NCBI GenBank assembly: GCA_905221605.1
Contig: CAJNDS010002472.1
Span: 185,001-249,000 of the forward strand
Direction: 5' to 3'
DNA: 64,000 nucleotides
Origin: Symbiodinium natans
Taxonomy: Eukaryota; Sar; Dinophyceae; Suessiales; Symbiodiniaceae
This document shows, one piece after another, positions 32,301 to 42,000 of the stretch. The position numbers and the translations under genes were made by a program. Each line of letters begins with the position of its first letter. The stretch's first letter is position 1. The notes under the pieces are model-generated. The model had not been told where the DNA came from, searched no databases, and saw only the letters and a program-made list of their open reading frames with translations.

Positions 32301-33117
32301 CCCCCGCCCCGACTGCTACACGCTCCTTGAAGGGCCCCTTCTCCACATCGGCCCACCTCACATCGGAGCTTTCTTCGGGCGTGTGGAGCAAGTCTTGGGA
32401 TCTGGAGTCGGGCGGCTTAAGTCATTAAAAGCCTTAGGAGACGTAAGGCCCCTGAAAGCCACATGCGCCCGTAACACATAACCTCAACAAACCCGAAGAA
32501 CCCCAAGAGCCCTAAGGCCCCAAAGAACCCTGCTATATATACAAGATCCTAAAAGCCCTTAAAACCCCAAGAACCCGAAACTACACGACGCTCCCGTCGG
32601 AACCCTATATCCCTAAACCCGAAACCCGAAACCCGAAACCCTAAACCCTAAACTTCTGACCCGGTGCATGTCGGCCCGGCTGTTGGTGCCGCCAAAGCCG
32701 AAGGAGGAGACGCCACAGCACATGTCCTTATCGGCTTTGGGGCTTTGCGGTTGAGGTTTAGGGTTTGGGGTTTGGGGTTGAGGTTTGGGGTTTGGGGAAA
32801 GTCTTGGGAAAGTTTAGGGCTTAGGGCTTAGGGTTTATAGACACACGTATGAAGCTACATCGAGGAGGTATGTTGAGCGACGGCGTTGGAGACTTCAGTG
32901 TTTGCCTGTGTCTCTTGGCAGGCTGACTCAGGATGTGCAATGACAGCTAACCTTAGACAATAGACTCTAAACCTTGATTAGTGGCTGCCGGCGAGGCAAT
33001 CAATAGAGACATCGCTTGCCAAGGACATGTGCCGACGAGCCCCACGAAACGCTAGCCACAGCCCTACACCCTAGAACCCCAAACCCGATACCCCGAACCC
33101 TAGTCCCCCCCAAAAAT
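32301..33117. other. Mostly unique segment, no gene recognised
   Basis: Contains short degenerate tracts at 32610-32655 (CCCGAAA) and 32750-32835 (TTTGGGG) and otherwise nothing recognisable. Confidence 0.5.
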
Positions 33118-33192
33118 ATAAAAATGCAATAATAATAATAATAATAATAACAATAATAATAATATTAATAATAAAAATAATAATAATAATAA
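33118..33192 (+). repeat. AAT microsatellite
   Basis: Interrupted AAT units, similar to 27015-27120, followed by a short CCCTAAA tract. Confidence 0.95.
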
Positions 33193-33354
33193 AGCCTAAA
33201 CCCTAAACCCTAAGCCTTGAGCCCCCCCAAAAAAACCCCCTGCAAGGTTGGATCGCGAAGCCCCATAACCCCGGAGGCGTGGATCGAGGGCCTAGGGTTC
33301 AGGGCTTAGGGAGTCAGGGTTTAGGGTTGAGGGCTTAGGGGACTTGAAGCCCTA

Positions 33355-33714
33355 AAACCTAAACCCTAAACCCTAGACCCTAAACCCTAAGCCCTAAACC
33401 CTAAACCCTAAACCCCAAGGGTCATCTCCCTCCCGGTGCAAGGCATGGCTCGCGTCGGGAGGTGCAGGTCAGCTCCTTGCAACACTCCGCAGGGCCCCGA
33501 AAAACCCTAAAAAATCCTAAAAACCCGGAAAACTCTGCACCTTGTTTAGGGTTTAGGGTTTAGGGTTTAGGGTCTAGGGTTTAGGGTTTAGGGTTTAGGT
33601 TTAGGGTGTAGGGTGTAGGGTTTAGGGTTTAGGGTTTAGGGTTTAGGGTTTAGGGTTTAGGGTTTAGGGTTTAGGGTTTAGGGTTTAGGGTTTAGGGTTT
33701 GGGGTTTAGGGTTT
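33355..33714. repeat. C-strand and long G-strand tracts
   Basis: CCCTAAA at 33355-33418; TTTAGGG at 33545-33714, whose right edge abuts the M1 element. Confidence 0.9.
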
Positions 33715-33809
33715 GTTCCCCCTTATCCTAACAGTCCTGAATAGGGATTATCTTACCCCCTATTCTTATCCCGATTAAGGACTGTTCGTGTAAGGGGGGA
33801 ACATCCCAA
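33715..33809. mobile_element. M1 inverted-repeat element
   Basis: Left arm GTTCCCCCTTATCCTAACAG, right arm CTGTTCGTGTAAGGGGGGAAC then ATCCCA. The outermost left bases (TTGGGAT) are missing and replaced by the TTTAGGG tract. Confidence 0.85.
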
Positions 33810-34662
33810 CCTACACCCTCTAAACCCTCAACCCAAAACCCTCAAGAATGATGACATCCCTAAACCCCAAACCCTAAACACTAAATCCGAAACCCTATAA
33901 ACTACATCAAAAAACGTAGGTATGGAAGTTCGAGGGGGGGTCGAGCGCCCAGGCAAGTCCAACGTTCATGCACCCTCAAACGAGCAAGCATTAGAATGGG
34001 TGTTGTTAAGGTGGCTTATTTCCAGAATCTTGGTAGCCCAGTATCCATGTTGCAATGAGGGCACACTGTTGTTGGGGTTGGGTACTTTATCAGGGAACCT
34101 TGAACCAAACAAAAAGTGAAAAGGGTCTCACATGGCTGCCAAGATCGTAGGTGTAGGCGGACTCTGAGGGAACAATGTTGGTCACTAGGTAGGCCTCCCC
34201 GAACGCCACGCTGGCGCGCAGTCCCCAGGCTAGCCGGCTCGAACGGAGAACCCACATCCCACACGGCAAAATCCCTCCAACTCTTTTTTTTGATAGCGAG
34301 CCCCGTTTATGCGTCAGCGCGGCAAAATCCCTCAACTCAAGTAGCCCAGTCCCCTGAAGCCTCTCAAGCCTCAGAACCCTAAGATTCCCACGGACACCAA
34401 AACCCCTCAGAACCCTAAGAAGCCGACGAACCCTAAGAATCAGAACCCGCAGAACCCTCAGAACCCTCAGAACCCTCAGAACCCTCAGAACCCTAAAACC
34501 CAAAAAAAACCCTGAAGCCACCCCCGAAATTCCCGACCAGGCCACGTTTGTAAACATGACCGGGTAGTTCGCCACATCCAGGTGCGGGTTCAGAGTCGTT
34601 AAGTGTGGGTTCGGCGTGGAGACCTCGGAAACCCCCCGGCGATTTGGGAGCTGCGGAGTGGA
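33810..34662. other. No secure gene; 9-bp repeat
   Basis: Unique sequence with a CAGAACCCT-type 9-bp tandem repeat at about 34440-34495, which produces Leu-Arg-Val periodicity in a minus-strand frame (34090-34575). That frame is not supported as a gene. Confidence 0.5.
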
Positions 34663-34770
34663 GGTTTAGGGTTTAGGGTTTAGGGTTTAGGGTTTAGGGT
34701 TTAGGGTTTAGGGTTCAGGGTTTAGGGATTAGGGATTAGGGATTAGGGATTAGGGATTAGGGATTAGGGG
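34663..34770 (+). repeat. TTTAGGG then ATTAGGG tract
   Basis: Canonical units to about 34725, then seven consecutive ATTAGGG units. An M4 end fragment (CTACCCATGAACCTCCAAGT) follows at 34792-34811. Confidence 0.9.
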
Positions 34771-34811
34771 GTTTAGCAACGACAAACTGCAGCTACCCAT
34801 GAACCTCCAAG

Positions 34812-35734
34812 TACCCTTCTGAATCTCAACACCCCCACCCTCGAGCCCTAATCTTCCAGGTGACTCCGCCATTGAGCAGCATAACGACCTGCAGGCGCAA
34901 TTTCTCTGGCGCTCAGAGGTGTCAGGTGGCGGATGAAGGGCATGATTCAAAGTGTAGAGCAGTGTGGGTTGGGGCAGTTTAGGGTTTAGAGCTTAGGGCT
35001 TCGGGCTTAGGTTTTGTTTATGGTTTAGGGTTTAAGGCTGATTTCGGGTACGTGTTGCAAGTAGGGCCCTGGGAACTTTAAGAGAGATGCAGGTGTCCAT
35101 CGTCGCCAGAACCGATTGAGGGGATGGCATCATCATGTTTGAGCACAGCTTGAGGACATCCATCATCGTTTTGAGAATTCTGCTAAGGATCTGTACCACC
35201 ACGCCCGGTAGTCTTTGGAGGATCTAGATCACCCTTTTGAGTATGGTCAAGCACCGCCATCCCCTGCAACTGCTAGGGCCCAGAGGCAAGAAACCCTACA
35301 CCCTAAGCCGTAAAACCCCACAACATAACCTTCGTGGCATGGAGCCAGGCCCTTCACTTGAAATCACCAACCTGGGATGACTTCCACGGAAAGCAGTTCG
35401 GGGCTTAGGGTTTAGGATTTAGGGTGTCAGGGTTTGGGGTTTGAACCCGAAATCTCCAAGACCCACCCCCCTCCCGCCCCCCCCCTCGCCCCCCCCCCCC
35501 CCCCCCCCCCCCCCCAAAAAAAAGGAAGAGAAGCAACAAACCCAAAAATAAACCCTAAAACCCTAATATCCCTAAACCCTAAACGACTATAGGAAACCCA
35601 CCCGAACTAAAGAGCTGCCAAACCCTAAACCCTAAACCCTAAACCCTAAACCCTAAACCCACCTTGATGAAGCCGCAGGTGCCCGCATTTGCTTCCTGGC
35701 CGGCTTGCAAGAAGCTCGACAACTTTTCTGGGGG
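34812..35734. other. Unique segment with a C-run, no gene recognised
   Basis: Includes a C-rich run of about 50 bases at 35463-35515 and a short CCCTAAA tract at 35622-35660. A TGGAGGAT/GAGGACATCCATCAT-like word recurs near 35090-35230. Confidence 0.5.
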
Positions 35735-36115
35735 GGTTAGGGTTTAGGGTTGAGTGTTTGGGGTTTGGGGTTTAGGGTTGAGGGTTGAGGGTTTAGGGTT
35801 TAGGGCTTAGGGCTTAGGGTTTAGGGTTTAGGGCTTAGGGTGTAGGGTAAGGCGTAGGGTTGTTATTACAAGTGCCGGGTTTCTGGTTTTCACTACCCCT
35901 GGTCCTTTCGGAAGGAATCCCGGAACTGATGAAGCAACGTGGCAATGATCAGCCCAGCCACCCTCAAAAACCTGCTAGCCCTAAACCCTATAAACCCTCA
36001 ACCCTAACCCCGCGACCCCCTAAACCCTCAAGCCTAAACCTGAAACCAGCAGCCCCCTAAACTGACCTAAACCCTAAACCCTAAATCCTAAACCCTAAAC
36101 CCTAAACCCTAAACC
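35735..36115. repeat. G-strand and C-strand tracts
   Basis: Mixed TTTAGGG/CTTAGGG/TTGAGGG at 35735-35855; CCCTAAA at 36065-36115. Confidence 0.85.
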
Positions 36116-36244
36116 CGAGCCCCTAGCCCCAACAGCCCCCCTAAACGCATCCCTCGGATCCGCCTCGTGGCCGACGTTGGACTTCGCGGAGGCGTGGAGG
36201 AGCGGGTTGTCGCCTCGCTTGCCCATCCTGCAAGTCCAAGTCTG

Positions 36245-36665
36245 TTTGGGGTTTAGGGTTTGGGGTTTAGGGTTTTGGGGTTTGGGTTTAGGGTATTAGG
36301 GTTTTAGGTAGGGTTGTAGGGTTTTAGGGTTTTAGGGTTTTAGGGTTTTAGGGTTTAGGGTTTTAGGGTTTTAGGGTTTTAGGGTTTTAGGGTTTTAGGG
36401 TTTTAGGGTTTTAGGGTTTTGGGTTTTAGGGTTTTAGGGTTTGGGTTTTAGGGTTTTAGGGTTTTAGGGTTTTAGGGTTTAGGGTTTTAGGGTTTTAGGG
36501 TTTTAGGGTTTAGGGTTTAGGGTTTAGGGTTTAGGGTTTAGGGTTTAGGGTTTAGGGTTTAGGGTTTAGGGTTTAGGGTTTAGGGTTTAGGGTTTAGGGT
36601 TTAGGGTTTAGGGTTTAGGGTTTAGGGTGTTAGGGTTTAGGGCTTTAGGGTTTTAGGGTTTTGGG
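36245..36665 (+). repeat. TTTTAGGG block followed by TTTAGGG block
   Basis: About 25 units of the 8-mer TTTTAGGG at 36300-36510, then some 17 canonical TTTAGGG units at 36510-36628, with a few TTTTAGGG at the end. Confidence 0.95.
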
Positions 36666-36960
36666 CAAGTCCAAGCGGGCTGAACGGCTGCTTTGGGGCT
36701 TTAGGGGCTTTAGGGCTCTGGGGGGTATTTAGGGGCTTTAGTAGGGCTTCTAGGGGTTTTAGGGCATTTTGGGCCTGTAGTAGGGCTTTAGCAGTGTTAG
36801 GGCTTTAGGAGTGTTAGGGGTGTCTAGAGTTGGGGTTTGGGGTTGAGGGAGCTTAGTTTTAGGGTGTTAGGGGCTGAAGGCGCAGCATCTTAGAGGGCTT
36901 AGGCCCCTGAAGCCCCAGGGCTCCGCCGCTAAAGCCCCATACTTGAGCCAGGGTTTAGGG
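36666..36960. other. Degenerate GGGCTTTAG-rich sequence
   Basis: Irregular GGGCTTTAGGGGC words that may be an old, decayed G-strand tract. No gene. Confidence 0.5.
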
Positions 36961-37118
36961 TTTTGGGGCGTAGGGGTTTAGGGGGTTTAAGGGTTTTTTT
37001 GGGGTTCTATGAGAGGCCCTGTAGGGCTGCTTGCATCGCAAGCATGGAGGATGGGAGAGGTAGGGGAGGGAGACAGCAAGCATGTCGGAGTTTCCCGAGC
37101 CCAAGTAAGTCCAAAGGG

Positions 37119-37223
37119 CTGCACGGACTTCATCGCACCGATCTCGATGGGGTCGCCAAGGGCAGTGCCGGTGCCGTGGCATTCGCCAATCTGGACCTCC
37201 GTGGGCTTCTGGGGAGTTTCTGG
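37119..37223 (-). pseudogene. Ketosynthase fragment of a type I polyketide synthase
   Basis: A short minus-strand frame contains EVQIGECHGTGTALGDPIE followed by IGAMKSV, the conserved segment around the first catalytic His (HGTGT) of type I polyketide synthase or fatty acid synthase ketosynthase domains. Only about 35 codons are recognisable: upstream the frame runs into the M5 repeat sequence at 37236, and downstream, after KSVQ, similarity stops. The active-site Cys and the other His are not in the window. It could be one exon of a spliced gene, but the adjoining repeat and missing neighbours favour a stranded fragment. Dinoflagellate genomes carry many such genes, so a duplicated fragment is unsurprising. 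Confidence 0.8.
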
Positions 37224-37235
37224 ATGGGACTGCCC

Positions 37236-37382
37236 GTACTTCGTAACCCAATTAAAACTTTCTTTATGACCCAATTATAACCCTGCTAGGGTACTTAAGA
37301 ATTCTAGAAGTGGGTTCTAACTACACTTACACTTGGGTTACGTAGAATTACTTATTTCAGTTGGGTTATAAGTACCCCAAGA
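37236..37382. mobile_element. M5 repeat with inverted GGGTTATAAGT motifs
   Basis: CGTAACCCAATTAAAAC and GACCCAATTATAACCCTGC at the left, and CAGTTGGGTTATAAGTACCCC at the right, are inverted relative to each other. The words match 14084-14365. It adjoins the ketosynthase fragment. Confidence 0.6.
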
Positions 37383-37503
37383 GCAGGAGGGCCAGGAGGG
37401 GATTGAGGCAGCAAGAGAAAGCACCTGCGAAACGTGGAGCGCGCGCAGACCGAGAGCTCCAAAGACGCGGAGTGCATTCGTTTACCCTCGAAAATTGCAC
37501 AGG

Positions 37504-38526
37504 TTACACCCTTTCTGCAGCAAGCAACTTGAGTGCATCATCAATGTGACGGGTGAGCTCTGACAGTTCGACATGACTGGCTTTGAAGTCGCGGAGTGCA
37601 GACCTTGCGGCACTCAAACGGGCCCCATCTTCATTGCGCAAGTGGCGAGCCGTGATTTCAGGGTTGGTCCATCTCTGTTGCTTAGGCTTGCGGAACAGTG
37701 CCAGCAAGAACGTCTCAGCGGTCACTGCATCAGGGGTGACATTCAGTGCCTTCATGTCGCTGTAAGCAGAGACAATGTCGCTCAATGGGCCTGTGTCCAA
37801 GGCTCCCAGCAAGTTGTTGAAAGTGATTCTGTTTGGTTGTAAGCAGAGTCTTGGTAAGACCGTATAGAAAAGATATTTTGCAGCGTTATGACGGGGTCCT
37901 TCTGCAGTCCAACAGGCACGGAGTGCTGATGACACATGCACAACATTGATTTCAATGCCCGTCTCGTTCATTTCATCCAGGATTCGGACAGCGGTTTCAA
38001 TGTCTCCTTCACGAGCTGCAGCGCGTATCCGTGCTGAGGCCAGCACTGTATCCATTCCATGTGTACGCAAACCTTCCTTCCATATGTCCTGAACGGCTTC
38101 TGCATACCCCAAACGCGAATGAAGAGTTATCGCCGCTGTATATGTAGCTGGATGCTTCGTGACGTTTGAATTGCAAAGCCGGTTGTAGATTGTAGCACCT
38201 TGCCTGTAACGTCCCAAGCTGAGTGCTTTTTGCATGGCTGCATTGAAGATTTGGATTTCATTCCCCGTGTACTTCTGGACCAACTGCTCCACCACCTCCC
38301 ACGTTTGCGCAGCCGTGATTCTCCTCAGCAGTGCCTTACCGCTTGAGCTCAAAGGAACTTGGCGACGGACAGCTGCAGGAGAATGCACCACGAGCCCTGC
38401 TTGCTCCTGCAACTTCCGCAACCTCTTCTGCCCCACGACTCCAAAACACGGACCGCCCAGCAAGGAATGAAGATTCAGGAAGACAAGTACTGCAGCAGTC
38501 AGTCTGACGCATGAGGTATACGACAT
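37504..38526 (-). CDS. Pentatricopeptide repeat (PPR) protein, probably organellar
   Basis: PPR proteins bind organellar RNA sequence-specifically for processing, editing or translation. I chose ATG at 38526 (340 aa) because the frame upstream starts only with TTG; the stop is TAA at 37504. Residues 7-29 form a hydrophobic stretch (VRLTAAVLVFLNLHSLLGG) followed by a basic segment (QKRLRKLQ), like a signal peptide plus transit region of plastid-targeted proteins in algae with complex plastids. From about residue 85 to 280 there are five or so helix-turn-helix units of about 35 residues, e.g. IFNAAMQKALSLGRYRQGATIY, TAVRILDEMNETGIEIN and ITFNNLLGALDTGP...MKALNVTPDA. The C-terminal tail (285-340) is charged and helical without E/DYW editing domains. 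The frame is uninterrupted, so either intronless or a retrocopy. No other intact gene is recognised in the left 52 kb. Confidence 0.88.
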   Translation of the reverse strand: MSYTSCVRLTAAVLVFLNLHSLLGGPCFGVVGQKRLRKLQEQAGLVVHSPAAVRRQVPLSSSGKALLRRITAAQTWEVVEQLVQKYTGNEIQIFNAAMQKALSLGRYRQGATIYNRLCNSNVTKHPATYTAAITLHSRLGYAEAVQDIWKEGLRTHGMDTVLASARIRAAAREGDIETAVRILDEMNETGIEINVVHVSSALRACWTAEGPRHNAAKYLFYTVLPRLCLQPNRITFNNLLGALDTGPLSDIVSAYSDMKALNVTPDAVTAETFLLALFRKPKQQRWTNPEITARHLRNEDGARLSAARSALRDFKASHVELSELTRHIDDALKLLAAERV

Positions 38527-38737
38527 TGCAACTTCGAGCCGCTCCTCCGCGAGTTGCAACAGCCCTACCTCCCTGCCATCAATACACCAGCTATCCAGAA
38601 GTGTGGTGCGACTTTGTTGCGCGCCTAAACCTGAGCTGCAAACTCTTTGCCACTATCTTGGGGTCCTGAACATTGAGCTGCGACCGTTGCAAGAAACTTC
38701 GCGCCGCCCAGAACACGGCTAAGCCACCACTCGGGAT
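38527..38737. promoter_or_regulatory. Probable upstream region of the PPR gene
   Basis: About 210 bp between the PPR start and the next telomeric tract. No spliced-leader relic or recognisable promoter box was seen. This is positional inference only. Confidence 0.25.
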
Positions 38738-38935
38738 GTAGGGTGTAGGGTTTAGGGTTTGGGGTTTGGGGTTTGGGGTTTGGGGTCTGGGGTTTGGGGT
38801 TTGGGGTTTGGGTTTGGGGTTTGGGGTTTGGGGTTTGGGGTTTGGGGTTTGGGGTTTGGGGTTTGGGGTTTGGGGTTTGGGGTTTGGGGTTTGGGGTTTG
38901 GGGTCAGGGCTTAGGGTTTAGGGTTTAGGGTTTCG
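38738..38935 (+). repeat. TTTGGGG tract
   Basis: About 22 consecutive TTTGGGG units bounded by a few TTTAGGG units at both edges. Confidence 0.95.
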
Positions 38936-39424
38936 CGCGATCGCGCGAAGCGCAACTTCCCGGGCCTCACCCGGCGACAGCCGCGCCTCCGCCAGCGATG
39001 CTCTGATGCACATCCTTGGAAAGTCTGGTGGCCGGCGGAAAGCTGTGCAGGGGACATGCTTGGGACTCTAGGTAGGACAAGGGGGACCCGTAAAAGGGAA
39101 CTCTTATATGTATAATATAGAATTGTCATATATGTGTGTATATATATATATGTGCAGATGACTAAGAGTTCGTTTTGGGGGGGGCAAGTGCACTTGTTGA
39201 AAGCGACAGGATTCAAGCCTCCTATCTCTTAGGGAACCGTAAACCCTAAACACTAAACCCCAAGTGAAATCGTGGGTTCCAGGGGTGCCACAGGAACAAG
39301 ATGCAAACATGAAAGCGGCGCCCAGATCCCATCCACAGAACCGGCACGAAGGGAGGTCAAACACACTGGCCGTCGCTAGAGAGAGGCGTAGCGCCAACTT
39401 GCGAGGGCTTCTTAAGGCTCAGGG

Positions 39425-39669
39425 TTGCGGGTTTAGGGTTTAGGGTTCAGGGTTTAGGGTTTAGGGTCCCTCAACTGAAGGGAATGCCCATGTGACCCCC
39501 AGAAGAGCTTAAAACTCCGAAACCAAGCTGTCGATCAAGCCAAGTTGCTGCTGTGACGGGCCGTGAGGTGCCGTCAGAGAAGCAGACCGGCCGTCCTCCC
39601 CCGCGCATGGTTCAGGGTTTTGGGGTTTAGGGTTTAGGGTTTTAGGGTTTAGGGTTTAGGGTTTAGGGT

Positions 39670-39715
<46 letters not shown>

Positions 39716-39768
39716 GGTTTTGGGTTTTGGGGTTTAGGTTTTAGGGTTTAGGGTTTAGGGTTTAGGGA
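39425..39768 (+). repeat. TTTAGGG and TTGAGGG tracts
   Basis: Short tract at 39425-39470, then 39610-39768 with canonical units flanking a homogeneous block of eight TTGAGGG. Confidence 0.9.
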
Positions 39769-39896
39769 AACCCTCAAGAACTACGGCTGGGTGCTTTGGA
39801 CACTTTGCGCGAGCGATCTATGGCCCTCACAATCTTCCGCTTGGGCTGCGAGGTGCAGGGCCCGATGCCCAATGTGTGTGGCTACATGAGGGTTTA

Positions 39897-39991
39897 CGAA
39901 AATCAGGGGCACCTAATAGAGACCCCCAAGTCGCAGGGTTCCCTTCTATTGAGGACCCCAATAAGGTACCCCGAATATCGAAAAAACCCCC
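39897..39991. mobile_element. M3 element, diverged copy
   Basis: CGAAAATCAGGGGCACC at the left, GACCCCAATAAGGTACCCCG in the middle and CGAAAAAACCCCCAT at the right match the M3 plan. Confidence 0.7.
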
Positions 39992-40103
39992 ATATATGAG
40001 TCGTCTGGCAGAAGGGGGCCTGGTTGGCGCAGCTGCCCAGCAATATCCTGAGCGGCTCGGGCGCACAGTTCAGAGGAATGCGTTCGGGGCCCTTGCTGTA
40101 AAC

Positions 40104-40175
40104 ATCTAGCAATACCGAACTGATGTTCCTCACAGAAATGTATCTAGCAATACCGAATTGATGTTCCTCACAGAC
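40104..40175 (+). repeat. 38-bp tandem duplication
   Basis: ATCTAGCAATACCGAACTGA and what follows (TGTTCCTCACAGA) recurs at 40142 with period 38 and two substitutions. Confidence 0.9.
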
Positions 40176-40371
40176 ATGTGCACTTTTTGTGCGTGGGCCG
40201 GGGCAGCGGGTAGGTACTTGCTAGACACTGACCAGGCAAAGCCCAATCCATTTCTGTTCTTTTGTGGACTGTCGGGCCGTTTGGCCAAGTCCCATCACCA
40301 CCACACGTCCGCAGCTGAAAGTGGCCGTATGCTGTCGCTGAGAACCCAAAAAAAAACGAGAGAGGGTGGTG

Positions 40372-40785
40372 CTACAGCTTGCAGCACTGCTCGAAAAAAC
40401 CGGTCCCAAAATTGCACCCAAAGCAGTCGAACCCTTCATCCAGCTCGCTGAGGCAACTACTAGAACCAAAAGGCATCCATTTTTCTAAAGCTGCGAACCA
40501 CTCAATCACACACGGTGATACAAGCATATACAAGCCCCACTGTGCCCCCACTGCTTTGCCCTCCGAGGGTCGCCAAGCTCCGCTCTCCAGCCGCGCGCTC
40601 CGCGTCGTTCTCGGCAGCGAGGTGGACGCCACAGCAGCCCTGATCCGATGAGGCTTGTGAGGTCGAGGCTCGTTGAGTTGAGGCGTCGGGCTCTTCTTGG
40701 GGTGCAGGTGCGACGCAAGCTCGCGCATGTCATACATGCGGCATTGTTCAGCGATTCGAGAGATGCCTTTGCCTTTCTGCCACAT
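40372..40785 (-). CDS. Possible exon, unknown protein
   Basis: A 137-residue minus-strand frame whose first 50 residues (with GKGISRIAEQCRMYDMREL) have well-mixed protein-like composition; the rest is less convincing. No family is recognised and no splice sites were assigned. It may be one exon of a spliced gene or a chance frame. Confidence 0.25.
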   Translation of the reverse strand: MWQKGKGISRIAEQCRMYDMRELASHLHPKKSPTPQLNEPRPHKPHRIRAAVASTSLPRTTRSARLESGAWRPSEGKAVGAQWGLYMLVSPCVIEWFAALEKWMPFGSSSCLSELDEGFDCFGCNFGTGFFEQCCKL

Positions 40786-41285
40786 TAACCGCCGCTGCTA
40801 CACCCCAATTGCAAAGCGCATGGGTGTGATGAAAACCGCGGGTTTGGCAAACTACCCACTTCTATTGAAACCCCACAGGCGGCGGAAAACACAGCGACAA
40901 AATTGAATGAAGAGTGCAGATGTGCGCTAGGTTTCCCTGTCCCTCTCCCTGCCTTCCACAACGAGAAGCTAAACCCTAAACCATAAACCCCGCATGCATC
41001 GTTGAAGAGGTCGACCGTCGTCTCACAACAACATTTCAGAAGCCCCATGTCGCTCAGGACTCTAAGATGAGCTCTCTACTACGAACGTTGGCCCTTCCTG
41101 CGGGCTTTGACAACGTGGGGAACTCAAACTTGTTGCAACCACCTTTGTCATCAGATTTGTGTTGGAGGAGGGGGGGGGTACTTTGGGGCTGCTGCCCGAG
41201 AAGGTTCGCTGAAATTCTCGAAGGAGATCCCATAGGAGGCCCTATGTGCCACGTAGCTCCCCTGCATAAGCCCCAAACCCCCATA

Positions 41286-41385
41286 TGGGGAGGGACCCCT
41301 GATATAGACCCCAATAGACCCCAAATAGTAGGATCCCCTTATACTAGGAAACCCCAACAAGGTTCCCCTGTTATCCTAACCCCCA
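41286..41385. mobile_element. M3 element, diverged copy
   Basis: GATATAGACCCCAATAGACC, AAATAGTAGGATCCCCTTAT, ACCCCAACAAGGTTCCCC and CTAACCCCCAT follow the M3 order, with a short duplication of the AGACCCCAA word. Confidence 0.7.
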
Positions 41386-41475
41386 TAGCAAAGGCTCCCT
41401 TCAGAGCACGGGCCTCTCCACGGATGAAGCCGTCCGCGCCCACGTCGAATGTGAAGGCACCTAGGGGGGGCTTTA

Positions 41476-41605
41476 GAGTTTAGGGTTTAGGGTTTAGGGT
41501 TTAGGGTTTAGGGTTTAGGGTTTAGGGTTTAGGGTTTAGGGTTTAGCGTTTAGGGTTTAGGGTTTAGGGTTTAGGGTTTAGGGTTTAGGGTTTAGGTTTA
41601 GGGTC
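41476..41605 (+). repeat. TTTAGGG tract
   Basis: About 18 units with one TTTAGCG and one shortened unit. Confidence 0.95.
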
Positions 41606-41687
41606 CATTTTCAGGAGTCTCAGCTCCGCAGGGTTTGGGCCATGCCTCTCAACATGGATACGAGCTTCGAAAGCCAAGGTCGGGAAA

Positions 41688-41720
41688 TATAGGGTCGGAA
41701 TAATTACTAATTGTGTTCCC
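41688..41720 (+). mobile_element. M2 left-end fragment
   Basis: TATAGGGTCGGAATAATTAC then TAATTGTGTTCCC matches the left third of M2 (24254 copy). It ends at the shared CCC(T) where a CCCTAAA/CCCTAATAA tract begins. Confidence 0.7.
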
Positions 41721-42000
41721 TAAACTCTAAACCCTAATAACCCTAATCACCCTAAAAGCCCTAATAACCCTAAAGACCCTAATAACTCTAATAACCCTAA
41801 TGACCCGAATAAACCTACTAACCCTAATAACCCGAATAACCCTAATAACCCTAATAACCCTATGAACCCTAATAACCCTAATAACCCTAAGAACCCTAAT
41901 AACCCTAATAACCCGAATAACCCTAATAACCCTAATAACCCTAAACCCCCCCGAAACCCACCCCGAAACCCTAAACCCTGAAACCCTAAACCCGAAACCC
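41718..42000 (-). repeat. CCCTAATAA 9-mer tract
   Basis: About 22 units of CCCTAATAA with variants (CCCGAATAA), then a few CCCTAAA/CCCGAAA units. A homogeneous 9-base derivative of the telomeric motif. Confidence 0.93.

Noticed and set aside
34090-34575. Leucine-rich minus-strand frame (Leu-Arg-Val repeats)
   Set aside because: The periodicity comes from the 9-bp CAGAACCCT repeat in the DNA; not a leucine-rich repeat protein.
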